NCBI GenBank assembly: GCA_031279155.1
Contig: JAITJB010000063.1
Coordinates: forward strand, 1 to 9,345
Length of the DNA: 9,345 nt
DNA from: Deltaproteobacteria bacterium
GTDB lineage: Bacteria; Desulfobacterota; Desulfarculia; Adiutricales; Adiutricaceae
Reading direction: 5' to 3'
The position numbers and the translations under genes were made by a program. Below the pieces are notes generated by a model, which did no database searches, was not told the DNA's origin, and worked only from the letters and a program-made list of their open reading frames with translations. Every line of letters begins with the position of its first letter. Within the stretch, counting starts at the first letter, position 1. This document shows positions 1 to 6,165 of this stretch, piece after piece.

Positions 1-2
1 GG

Positions 3-79
3 CGGGGCATAGCTCAGTCTGGTAGAGCACTGCGTTCGGGACGCAGGGGCCGCTGGTTCAAATCCAGTTGCCCCGACCA
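3..79 (+). tRNA. tRNA-Pro (anticodon CGG)
   Basis: A complete 77-nt cloverleaf can be folded by eye. The acceptor stem pairs CGGGGCA (3-9) with TGCCCCG (69-75), followed by discriminator A76 and an encoded CCA (77-79). The D stem is GCTC/GAGC (12-15 with 25-28). The anticodon stem is CTGCG/CGCAG (30-34 with 42-46) around the loop TTCGGGA, placing anticodon CGG at 37-39, which reads the proline codon CCG. The T arm has the loop TTCAAAT (57-63) closed by CTGG/CCAG plus a G-U pair. An intrinsic terminator follows at 108-134, so the tRNA appears to end its transcription unit. Confidence 0.97.
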
Positions 80-107
80 TTTAAAATTTATAGCTTATTT
101 ATTTAGA

Positions 108-134
108 CCCCGGCCATAATCCGGGGTTTTTTTT
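108..134 (+). terminator. Intrinsic terminator after tRNA-Pro
   Basis: A perfect 6-bp G+C stem, CCCCGG (108-113) with CCGGGG (121-126), closes a 7-nt loop and is followed directly by eight T residues (127-134). This is a textbook Rho-independent terminator on the + strand, 29 bases after the tRNA CCA end. It separates the tRNA from the sigma-54-type promoter region downstream. Confidence 0.93.
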
Positions 135-143
135 GGGCCTTTT

Positions 144-184
144 TTGGCCTAAATTTTGGATTAAATATTGGCCTAAAATTTGCT
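144..184 (+). repeat. 24-bp direct duplication of a -24/-12-like element
   Basis: TTGGCCTAAATTTTGG (144-159) is repeated exactly 24 bases later as TTGGCCTAAAATTTGC (168-183). Both copies keep the GG and the following G at the 12-base distance typical of sigma-54 promoters. Only the second copy has the GC dinucleotide at the -12 position; the first has GG there. The first copy may therefore be a decayed or decoy binding site. Confidence 0.7.
168..184 (+). promoter_or_regulatory. Sigma-54 (RpoN) -24/-12 promoter
   Basis: Bases 168-184 match every position of the degenerate sigma-54 consensus YTGGCMYRNNNNTTGCW. The GG is at 170-171 and the GC at 182-183, with the required 12-base offset. The predicted start of transcription is near base 195, which gives the gene at 326 a leader of about 130 bases. 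Sigma-54 promoters need an activator ATPase and in Desulfobacterota often drive flagellar or nitrogen genes. No activator binding site is identified, although the inverted repeat at 191-233 is a candidate. Confidence 0.65.
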
Positions 185-190
185 TGTAGA

Positions 191-233
191 GTTTGGTGAC
201 GGTCCAGATCGGTCAAATTTGCCGCCACCAAAC
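191..233 (+). promoter_or_regulatory. Inverted repeat / hairpin at predicted transcript start
   Basis: GTTTGGTG (191-198) pairs perfectly with CACCAAAC (226-233). After one mismatch (A199/C225) the pairing continues with CGG (200-202) and CCG (222-224). It sits just after the sigma-54 element, straddling the predicted start site. It could be a 5'-end stem-loop of the mRNA or a binding site for a regulator. No T-tract follows, so it is not an intrinsic terminator. Confidence 0.45.
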
Positions 234-325
234 CTATTTGATCGGATCGCTCATTATCTCATAAGCCAAAATAAATTTTACGGCGGGGCAGCTTAAGTGG
301 CGCGGCTAGCCTCATCGGAGAGCGT

Positions 326-805
326 ATGAAAATCGATCCCCAAAAACTGCAGGCCATGTTCTTAAGGCCCCAGAGCGAAGCTAACCAAAACCTGACCAAA
401 AGTGGGGAATATGACACTTTTGCGGCTCTTTTAGAAGAAGAATCTAAAAATCAGTCCCAAACGACCAGCGCGACCACCTCGACCTCGGCGGCCCTTATGA
501 CCAATTCTCTCTTGGGCTTAATCCAAGCCGGACAAGCCACTTCGGCCACCGCAAGCGTTAGCGCTCAAGATCAGGTTGAGGGGGTGCTGGAGCTCTTAGA
601 TCAGTACATAGCCGCCCTAGGCGATCCCCAAAAAACTCTCAAAGACATTGCCCCATTGGCCGAAGATCTAGGTAATCAGGCTAGTTCGCTCGATGAGTTG
701 GCGGCTGGTTTGGCCAGCTCAGATCCGCTCAAGCAGATAACCAACGATACGGCGGTCTTAGCTGGCGTAGAGGCCCTGAAGTTCAGGCGGGGCGATTTCG
801 TCTGA
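326..805 (+). CDS. Small soluble protein of unrecognised function (159 aa)
   Basis: I do not recognise a family for this gene. The ATG at 326 has a Shine-Dalgarno GGAG at 317-320 with a 5-base gap, and codon use resembles the main chromosomal genes. The protein has no signal peptide or membrane segment. Residues about 1-40 contain the acidic FAALLEEE stretch, residues about 42-80 are a Ser/Thr/Ala-rich linker, and residues about 82-159 look helical and acidic, ending in FRRGDFV. This layout (short N-terminal motif, low-complexity linker, helical C-terminus) and the sigma-54 promoter upstream would suit an accessory flagellar or other regulated structural protein, but that is inference only. 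Its TGA stop overlaps the start of the ribosome-binding site of the next gene, so the two are probably translated together. Confidence 0.75.
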   Translation: MKIDPQKLQAMFLRPQSEANQNLTKSGEYDTFAALLEEESKNQSQTTSATTSTSAALMTNSLLGLIQAGQATSATASVSAQDQVEGVLELLDQYIAALGDPQKTLKDIAPLAEDLGNQASSLDELAAGLASSDPLKQITNDTAVLAGVEALKFRRGDFV

Positions 806-818
806 AGGATGTCTAACC

Positions 819-1196
819 GTGCCGGTGGAATCCAACAATAACTATAACACTTTGGGGCGGATGGGACCGATTTACCCCCGCCCCGAATACCGGCCAGGGT
901 CTAGGAGCGAAAGCCCTAAGCCCGAAAATTCCACTTCAGGCTTCTTTAGATCGCCTAAGGCAAGTTCCGAAGACTTAAATTCTGGCGCGCAAAATGGCGG
1001 CCAAAAGACCAAAGATGCTGTTAAAGCCGCCGTCAGCCTTAAAAATACCGAGGGCCGTTTAAATCTCGTGGCAGCTAAGTCTTTAACTTTAGAAACAGCT
1101 GAGGCTATCAGTCAACTTGAGCCGCTGGAGTGTAACAGTGGTCCGCATAGCGCTTTGGAAAAGACCGCCGGATTAATGGCGCCTCGTTACGTCTAA
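819..1196 (+). CDS. Small protein of unrecognised function (125 aa), coupled to upstream gene
   Basis: The start is GTG at 819, preceded by GAAGGA at 804-809 with a 9-base gap. That site overlaps the stop of the gene at 326, which argues for translational coupling and for a real gene. The protein begins with about 55 residues rich in Asn, Pro, Ser, Arg and Gly, predicted to be disordered. Residues about 60-105 can form helices (DAVKAAVSL, NLVAAKSLTLETAEAI), and it ends in APRYV. There is no signal peptide and no membrane segment. The size and the disordered-then-helical layout resemble small regulatory or chaperone-like proteins such as FlgM, but no diagnostic motif is visible and I do not assign a family. 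No terminator is evident after the TAA stop. Confidence 0.65.
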   Translation: MPVESNNNYNTLGRMGPIYPRPEYRPGSRSESPKPENSTSGFFRSPKASSEDLNSGAQNGGQKTKDAVKAAVSLKNTEGRLNLVAAKSLTLETAEAISQLEPLECNSGPHSALEKTAGLMAPRYV

Positions 1197-1315
1197 AATT
1201 TGAAAAAAAGCCCATTAAAATTTCCTCGCTAACAACGCTAACCTCCGCCCACCCGCTAAAAACGTAAACATCGCAAACATTGTTAACCAGGGTTAGCGCG
1301 CAAGTCTCTCTCGCC

Positions 1316-1375
1316 ACTCCCGCCAGACCAACTCCCGCTAGACCCACTCAGACCAGACGCACTCCCACCTTACTC
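1316..1375. repeat. 15-bp tandem repeat, about 4 degenerate copies
   Basis: Successive 15-base units begin at 1316, 1331, 1346 and 1361. The first two are ACTCCCGCCAGACCA and ACTCCCGCTAGACCC, and the third is ACTCAGACCAGACGC. The fourth keeps only its ACTCCCRCC start. The array is strongly strand-asymmetric, with C-rich sequence on the + strand. Confidence 0.75.
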
Positions 1376-1431
1376 ACTATCACCGAATACACCATGCCGA
1401 TTGCCGCCTGAAACTCTGTCCACACTTCCAA

Positions 1432-1481
1432 CCGGACCTTGCCCGACCTTGCCGGACTTTGCCGTACTTTGCCCTACCTGC
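1432..1481. repeat. 10-bp tandem repeat, 4-5 copies
   Basis: Units CCGGACCTTG, CCCGACCTTG, CCGGACTTTG and CCGTACTTTG follow one another without gaps from 1432 to 1471, and a decayed fifth unit, CCCTACCTGC, ends at 1481. The 10-base period is close to one helical turn and is not a multiple of three, so the repeat cannot be a simple peptide repeat. Confidence 0.85.
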
Positions 1482-1537
1482 CATAGCTGTCACACAGGCT
1501 GCCCGCCGGTCCTCTGGCGCCTCCCTGGGCAGAAGGC

Positions 1538-1573
1538 CATCTTGGCTTCCATCTTGGCGTCAATCTTGTTGCC
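1538..1573. repeat. 12-bp tandem repeat, about 3 copies
   Basis: CATCTTGGCTTC (1538-1549), CATCTTGGCGTC (1550-1561) and AATCTTGTTGCC (1562-1573) are contiguous 12-base units. The first two differ at one position and the third has decayed. This is the third tandem array within about 260 bases, and its unit is unrelated to the other two. Confidence 0.7.
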
Positions 1574-1779
1574 ATTATTGGGCCATTGTACGGCTAGGCA
1601 AAAAAAGCCGGGCCAAGAAAGTCTTGCGTGAAAAAGAATCTTGCCAAAGGCCAAAAAAAATCTAGCAAAATTTTTTTAAACTGTTATGATGAATTTTCGT
1701 AATGGTTGAGCTTCGTAAGTTTTAAGAATTAAGGAAAAAGAATATTAATATCTTCTGTTAAATTTTTTTAAGGTGATAT

Positions 1780-2688
1780 ATGGCAATTAAACGTGTAAAT
1801 ATGTCTGTTGAAGAAGTAAAAAAGTATCTTGCCAGCGCTCAGTTTTTTGGCGACTATGGTACATCCCGACTTTTGACGGGTTTTTATGAAGATGATGAAA
1901 CAAATTCTGCTATTCTTTATGGTTTTACTCTAAAAGAGTGGACAGTGGCCCATGATAGAGCTTTTTTATTTTATAATAATGTAACTATACCATTTGAATT
2001 ACGACGTGATAAAACAGATACTCCAACTCAAGACTACCGTAGTCCTGATTATAAAGTTAAGCTATCGATAATTAGCTTATTTATACCATCAAATCTAAAA
2101 AATAAAACAGAAGAAATACAGCATCTTATTTATCGTTATGTTGTTGCATTTCATTATACTAAAACAGAGCTGTTTAATGTATTAAAAGAAAAAAGTGACG
2201 CTTATGTTGTTGACTTTCCACGTACAGACTATATTTGTGGAAAATGGGCCATAGAAAACTCTAGAATTTTTACTCTCTTGGCCTATGGCCCGAACCTCAA
2301 AAAAAAGCAGATGTTCAACTCAAGCGAGCCAGGTTTCATTGATTTTATTAATGGAGTTCGTATTAATGATCAGTTGTATTTATTTAGGGTAGTCTACGAT
2401 GAAATGGTTGCCGATGTCATTGTTTTATATCAAAAAAAATCGGAGACGGAAGCAGTATATAAGGTAAATACTGTAGCTATTCCTGATGATTTTTTATCGC
2501 AGAGGGATTTTTTAATCAGCCTTATCCCAAAAGCCCTATTGTATTTTTCTAATATTGAGGAAAATATAAAGGTTAAAACTGTTGATATTGATAATTTTAT
2601 ATTAATTAATAGTGGCCATAAAATTAAGCTATTTATGTCTAAATATGGCCCAATAGGACCCTTAGTTTATCCGTTGTTTACCATGTAA
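1780..2688 (+). CDS. AT-rich orphan protein of unknown function (302 aa), probably acquired
   Basis: The ATG at 1780 has a good Shine-Dalgarno, AAGG at 1770-1773, six bases upstream, and the frame is open to TAA. I do not recognise the family. The protein looks soluble and mixed alpha/beta, with no signal peptide or clear membrane helix. It is rich in aromatic and hydrophobic strands (for example AFLFYNNVTIPFEL and YLFRVVYDEMVADVIVLY) and Lys-rich in between, and could consist of two similar-sized halves joined near residue 155. No catalytic or metal-binding motif stands out. Base composition is roughly one third G+C by eye, with AT-ending codons, in sharp contrast to the roughly balanced flanking genes, which points to horizontal transfer. 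A GC-richer patch with an A8 tract lies near 2275-2340. It stands alone, converging on uvrC, with no mobility gene beside it. Confidence 0.8.
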   Translation: MAIKRVNMSVEEVKKYLASAQFFGDYGTSRLLTGFYEDDETNSAILYGFTLKEWTVAHDRAFLFYNNVTIPFELRRDKTDTPTQDYRSPDYKVKLSIISLFIPSNLKNKTEEIQHLIYRYVVAFHYTKTELFNVLKEKSDAYVVDFPRTDYICGKWAIENSRIFTLLAYGPNLKKKQMFNSSEPGFIDFINGVRINDQLYLFRVVYDEMVADVIVLYQKKSETEAVYKVNTVAIPDDFLSQRDFLISLIPKALLYFSNIEENIKVKTVDIDNFILINSGHKIKLFMSKYGPIGPLVYPLFTM

Positions 2689-2706
2689 AACAGCGATTAG
2701 GGTGAG

Positions 2707-2730
2707 GGATTTTGGTAAGGATTTTGGTAA
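2707..2730. repeat. Perfect 12-bp tandem duplication
   Basis: GGATTTTGGTAA occurs twice in a row (2707-2718 and 2719-2730) in the 66-base gap between the convergent stops of the AT-rich gene and uvrC. No hairpin-plus-T terminator is visible in this gap for either strand. Confidence 0.85.
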
Positions 2731-2754
2731 GTGATTATGCCCAGGCTGATATGG

Positions 2755-4782
2755 CTATGGGGTCTCTTCGGCGGGATAATCTAAAGGCTTGGCCTTGGCC
2801 CCTTTTTTGGGCTTTGGGCTTTGAGCTAAATAATCACTGGCTTTAGTTTTTAATTGCTCGATAACATTATCAGAAAGCTTGGTTAGGGAGGCTATGTCCT
2901 CTACGGGAGCTTCTACGATCTCTTCTAAGGTCGGGTAGGCTTGGGCCAAGGCTTTGAGGCGAGCCGGCCCCAAGCCTTTAACGCCGCTAAATAGCCCGCT
3001 AAGCATCTCATTGGTTCTAAGACAGTGGTGGAAAACCCGGCAGAAGCGGTGGGCTTCATCGCGGAGTTTCATTAAAAGCATCAAAGAGGCTGAGCCAGCT
3101 TTGAGATCGACCGGGTTTTTGCGGCCCGGCAAAAAAATGCGGTCAGCGCCCACGCTCCCGCGCTCTTTGGCTATGCCGGCCATGGGCGGGGCCTCTATAG
3201 CTAATTGGTCGAAGGCCGCTTGGGCGGCGGTCAGCTGGCCGCGCCCGCCGTCAATTAAAAGTAGGTCCGGCGCCGGCCAAGGTTTTTCGCGGTCAGGCCT
3301 AAAGCGCCGCCGGATGACCTCGCTCATGCCGGCATAATCATCGCCGCCTTTGGCCTGTTTGATTTTAAACTTGCGGTACTGAGATTTTTTAAACTCCCCC
3401 TCCTCCATAACCACCATGCCAGCTACGGCGGCTTGCCCCTGTATGTGAGCTAAGTCAAAGCACTCGATCCTCTTGGGGATAGAATTAAGGTTAAGGCGGG
3501 TCATGAGCTCAGCCATGACCCCTCTAGTCTTAATCATCTGCTCTAAGCGCTCCTCTAAGGTCACTTTGGCGTTTTCGGCGGCCATTTCAAGGAGCCTAAG
3601 TTTTTCCCCCCTCGAAGGCGAGTTGATTTTAACTGGCCCGCCTCTTAGGTCCGAAAGCCAGGCGCAGGTTAAGGTAGTCTGAGGTAAGGGCTTGGGCAGT
3701 AATATTTCTTCGGGCACAAAGTCGCTATCGGCGTAGTATTGGGTGACCAGGCTGATTAAAACCTGATTATCGAGGCCGATAGCCCCCTCGATGGCGAGCG
3801 GCCTACAGCCGGTGACCACGCCTGAGCGGACGTTTAAGACGACTGCTTGCCCGAAATCTTCCCGGCTCTCTAAAGCCCAGACATCAATGTCAGTGTTTTG
3901 GCTAAGGGAGATGGTCTGCCGTTCCAAGGTCCGGCGCATGTCGTAGATTCGATCGCGCAATTGAGCCGCTAATTCAAAATCGAGGTCTAATGAGGCTTTA
4001 TGCATGTCATCTTCTAGGCGCTTGACTAACTCCGTCTTTTTGCCCTGAAAAAAAAGCCTGACCTGGTCAGTTAGCTCCCGGTACTCTTCGGTCGTGGCCT
4101 CAGGCCGGCAGGGGGCGATGCACTGACCGATCTGAAAATTAAGGCAGGGGCGATCGGTTTTTTTGACATCAGGGCGCTTACAGCGGCGGAGCGGAAATAG
4201 GCGGCTGACTATTTTTAAGGTTTCGCGTAGGGAGCCAGCTGAAGGGAAGGGCCCGAAGATTATGCTGCCGTCTCTGGCCGGACGGCGGACAATCTCTAAG
4301 CGGGGGAAGGGATCTTTGACGCTAAGTCTTAGTGACGGGTAGGTCTTATCGTCGCGCAATACGACGTTGTACTTAGGGTGATGCTTTTTGATCAGGCTGT
4401 TTTCTAAGATTAAAGCGTCTTTTTCGCTGGAGGTGACGACATAATCAAAGGCGGCGACCTGAGAGACCATTAAGGCCACCCGGGGGCTAGTAGCCTTGTC
4501 CCGAAAGTAGCTTGAGACCCTCTTAGGTAGAATTTTGGCTTTACCTACGTAGATGACGCCGCCGCAAGAGGACTTCATCAAGTAGACGCCAGGAGAGGCT
4601 GGTAGCTTTAGGGCTAGTTTTCGTAAATTTAAGATAGCCTCAGGCGACCCGGGAGATGGGCTAGCATTTGAGCTCCCACTTGAGCTAGCATTTGGGCTTT
4701 CAGGTGGGCTATCACTAGATTTTTGGTCAGCCCTCAAGGAGCCCTTAGGGTCCTCAGGCCAGGTATCGGGCAAATAAGTCAT
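2755..4782 (-). CDS. uvrC: UvrABC excinuclease subunit C
   Basis: UvrC makes both incisions around a DNA lesion after UvrA2/UvrB damage recognition in nucleotide excision repair. All expected parts of the 675-aa protein are visible. The GIY-YIG nuclease spans residues about 64-142 (PGVYLM, IYVGKA). Four cysteines, C201, C213, C221 and C225, have the 12-8-4 spacing of the UvrC iron-sulfur site. The UvrB-binding UVR motif is at about 254-289. The RNase H-like 5' nuclease spans about 435-590, with D443, D511 (IDGG) and H578 as the likely catalytic residues, and helix-hairpin-helix motifs lie at about 595-645. It is longer than E. coli UvrC (610 aa), mainly through a Ser/Pro/Asn-rich N-terminal tail of about 50 residues built partly from a 24-bp repeat. 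No internal start precedes the GIY-YIG domain, so ATG 4782 is used. It overlaps the 3' end of kdsC by 29 bases. The stop is TAG. Confidence 0.97.
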   Translation of the reverse strand: MTYLPDTWPEDPKGSLRADQKSSDSPPESPNASSSGSSNASPSPGSPEAILNLRKLALKLPASPGVYLMKSSCGGVIYVGKAKILPKRVSSYFRDKATSPRVALMVSQVAAFDYVVTSSEKDALILENSLIKKHHPKYNVVLRDDKTYPSLRLSVKDPFPRLEIVRRPARDGSIIFGPFPSAGSLRETLKIVSRLFPLRRCKRPDVKKTDRPCLNFQIGQCIAPCRPEATTEEYRELTDQVRLFFQGKKTELVKRLEDDMHKASLDLDFELAAQLRDRIYDMRRTLERQTISLSQNTDIDVWALESREDFGQAVVLNVRSGVVTGCRPLAIEGAIGLDNQVLISLVTQYYADSDFVPEEILLPKPLPQTTLTCAWLSDLRGGPVKINSPSRGEKLRLLEMAAENAKVTLEERLEQMIKTRGVMAELMTRLNLNSIPKRIECFDLAHIQGQAAVAGMVVMEEGEFKKSQYRKFKIKQAKGGDDYAGMSEVIRRRFRPDREKPWPAPDLLLIDGGRGQLTAAQAAFDQLAIEAPPMAGIAKERGSVGADRIFLPGRKNPVDLKAGSASLMLLMKLRDEAHRFCRVFHHCLRTNEMLSGLFSGVKGLGPARLKALAQAYPTLEEIVEAPVEDIASLTKLSDNVIEQLKTKASDYLAQSPKPKKGAKAKPLDYPAEETP
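4660..4707. repeat. 24-bp tandem repeat in the uvrC N-terminal linker
   Basis: GCTAGCATTTG occurs at 4660-4670 and again at 4684-4694, exactly 24 bases apart, and a decayed third copy begins at 4708. The period is eight codons and preserves the frame, giving the repeated Asn-Ala-Ser at UvrC residues 31-33 and 39-41. The flexible tail ahead of the GIY-YIG domain has evidently grown by in-frame duplication. Confidence 0.75.
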
Positions 4783-5281
4783 CCCACAGACCCACGCCGG
4801 TTAATACGTATTCAATCATCTCCCGAACCGCCCCATGTCCGCCAGGCGAGCGACTGACAAAGCGGGCCACCGAGAGGATTTCCGGGGAAGCGTCAGCCGG
4901 GGCCATGGGTAAGGCGCAGCGCAGTAAAATGGGCAGATCCACCAGATCGTCGCCAGCATAGGCCGTCTCTTCCGGGCTTAGGCCGTTTTTAGTTAAGATT
5001 TCTTTGAAAGTTGCGCCTTTATCGGTAACTTTCTGATAGATTTCGGTAATTCCAAGTTCAGCCGCCCGGCGCTTGACTACAGAGCTTTCGCGGCCAGTGA
5101 CAATAGCCACCTAAAGGCCCGAGCGGACTAGCATCTTGAGGGCGTGGCCGTCGCGGCTGTGGAAGCGCTTGGTTTCTATGCCATTATCGTCAATAATGAT
5201 GCCGCCGTCGGTCATAACGCCGTCGACGTCAAAGCCGACCCACTTAATGGGCGGGAAGGGGCGTAGGGTATTAAAAAACAT
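4754..5281 (-). pseudogene. kdsC: 3-deoxy-D-manno-octulosonate 8-phosphate phosphatase, interrupted by one in-frame TAG
   Basis: KdsC (YrbI family, HAD superfamily) removes the phosphate from Kdo 8-phosphate to give free Kdo for lipid A/LPS core. The reading frame from ATG 5281 has a good ribosome-binding site (AAAGG, seven bases upstream) and would encode 175 residues, normal for the family. It is broken only by a TAG at codon 57 (5111-5113). Everything else is conserved: the DVDGV nucleophile/acid pair D18 and D20, the motif-II TGR at 62-64, the motif-III Lys88, and GDD at 110-112. There is no frameshift. The TAG lies in the ...SGL-x-VAIVTGR segment, where family members usually have a charged residue such as Glu. 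A GTG directly follows the stop (5108-5110), so the C-terminal two thirds could in principle be reinitiated, but that piece lacks both catalytic aspartates. A recent nonsense mutation, a sequence error and amber read-through all remain possible. It lies 27 bases after kdsA. Confidence 0.9.
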
Positions 5282-5308
5282 TTTTGGGCCTTTATATTCT
5301 GAGGTAAG

Positions 5309-6145
5309 TTACCTTAAAGGAGAGGCGTTTGAGAGTAAATGGACGGCTTTGACCTGGGCTAAGAGATCTTTGAGGCGATCTAGGGGCCACTGGTTAGGGC
5401 CATCGCAGAGGGCTAGATCCGGCCTTGGGTGGGTTTCCAAAAACAAGGCGTCAACTCCTATGGCGGCGGCGGCTTTAGCCAGGTGAGGGATAAAGCGCCG
5501 ATCGCCTCCTGAGGCGCCGTCTTTGGCTGAGGGCAATTGGACGCAGTGGGTGGCGTCAAAGACCACCGGCCAACCAAATTCCCGCATGATAACTAAGGAG
5601 CGCATATCGACCACGAGGTTATGGTAGCCAAAGGTCGTGCCCCTCTCGCACAAGGTCAGGCCTTTAAAGTCCGGGCGATTGACCATCTTACCTACCACCA
5701 GCCCCATATCGTCGGGGGCCATGAACTGGCCCTTTTTGACGTTGACCGGTAGACCGCTATCGGCGGCGGCGCAGAGCAGATCGGTCTGCCTGGCTAGGAA
5801 GGCCGGGATCTGGAGGGCGTCTAAAACCTGAGCCGATGGGGCCACCTGCCAGGTTTCGTGGACGTCAGAGATGATGGGGAGGCCAAACTCGTTTTTAATA
5901 TTTTCTAAGCGCCTAAGCCCCTCTTCAAAACCCGGACCCCGAAAGGAAGAGAGAGACGATCGGTTAGCCTTATCGAAACTAGATTTGTAGATTAAGCCGA
6001 GCTCTAATTCCGAAGTAACTTTTATCAGGGTCTCAGCCGCCCGGCGCATGATATCGGGCGTTTCGATGACGCAGGGACCGGCGATAACGGCTAAGGGCGC
6101 TCCGCCGCCAATGGGGACAGAGCCAAAATATACGGTTTTGCTCAA
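5309..6145 (-). CDS. kdsA: 2-dehydro-3-deoxyphosphooctonate aldolase (Kdo 8-phosphate synthase), metal-dependent class
   Basis: KdsA condenses phosphoenolpyruvate with D-arabinose 5-phosphate to Kdo 8-phosphate, the first committed step of Kdo synthesis in the cytoplasm. The 278-aa product covers the full TIM-barrel family, with the signatures SSFDKANRSS (about 55-64), LARQTDL (117-123), NVKKGQF (135-141), LCERGTTFGYHNLVVDM (165-181) and CDGPN (247-251). C25 (in AGPCVIE), H200, E237 and D248 have the spacing of the metal ligands of the metal-dependent KdsA class, whereas E. coli has Asn in place of the cysteine. The only in-frame start that keeps the N-terminus is TTG at 6145, with a weak ribosome-binding site, so expression may depend on coupling to the upstream gene, whose stop is 20 bases away. 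It precedes kdsC, its pathway partner. The stop is TAA. Confidence 0.96.
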   Translation of the reverse strand: MSKTVYFGSVPIGGGAPLAVIAGPCVIETPDIMRRAAETLIKVTSELELGLIYKSSFDKANRSSLSSFRGPGFEEGLRRLENIKNEFGLPIISDVHETWQVAPSAQVLDALQIPAFLARQTDLLCAAADSGLPVNVKKGQFMAPDDMGLVVGKMVNRPDFKGLTLCERGTTFGYHNLVVDMRSLVIMREFGWPVVFDATHCVQLPSAKDGASGGDRRFIPHLAKAAAAIGVDALFLETHPRPDLALCDGPNQWPLDRLKDLLAQVKAVHLLSNASPLR

Positions 6146-6165
6146 GATAGCACCAATAAAATGGC

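Larger units (their letters stand above)
1197..1779. other. Gene-free stretch rich in short tandem repeats
   Basis: No convincing gene is seen here. The open frames at 1401-1631 and 1459-1665 are Pro/Cys-rich or Arg/Ser-rich translations of repeat DNA, without a good ribosome-binding site. The stretch contains a dispersed inverted repeat CGCTAACC (1236-1243) / GGTTAGCG (1291-1298) and three separate short tandem repeats, listed individually. From about 1665 the composition changes abruptly to A+T-rich DNA, continuous with the gene at 1780. A TATGAT hexamer at 1685-1690 could be a -10 element for that gene, but no convincing -35 is seen. Confidence 0.7.

Noticed and set aside
1108..1347. 79-aa open frame on the - strand
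   Set aside because: It lies opposite the end of the coupled gene 819-1196 and the repeat region, has Gly/Leu/Ala repeats made by the 15-bp array, and has no ribosome-binding site.
1316..1573. CRISPR array
   Set aside because: The units are 10-15 bases, directly adjacent and without spacers, and no cas genes are present.
1401..1665. Two overlapping + strand frames (76 and 68 aa), one with a Leu/Ile-rich stretch like a membrane segment
   Set aside because: Both are translations of the 10-bp and 12-bp tandem repeats, lack a ribosome-binding site and have low-complexity sequence. The apparent hydrophobic segment comes from the CATCTTGGC repeat.
5108..5113. Frameshift as the cause of the kdsC interruption
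   Set aside because: The frame before and after the TAG is the same (ATG 5281 is in phase with GTG 5110), and the protein motifs continue without a gap, so it is a nonsense codon and not an indel.
5136..5486. 116-aa + strand open frame over kdsC/kdsA, and similar frames opposite uvrC, the HD gene and cooC
   Set aside because: These are antisense shadows of well-supported - strand genes with recognisable domains.
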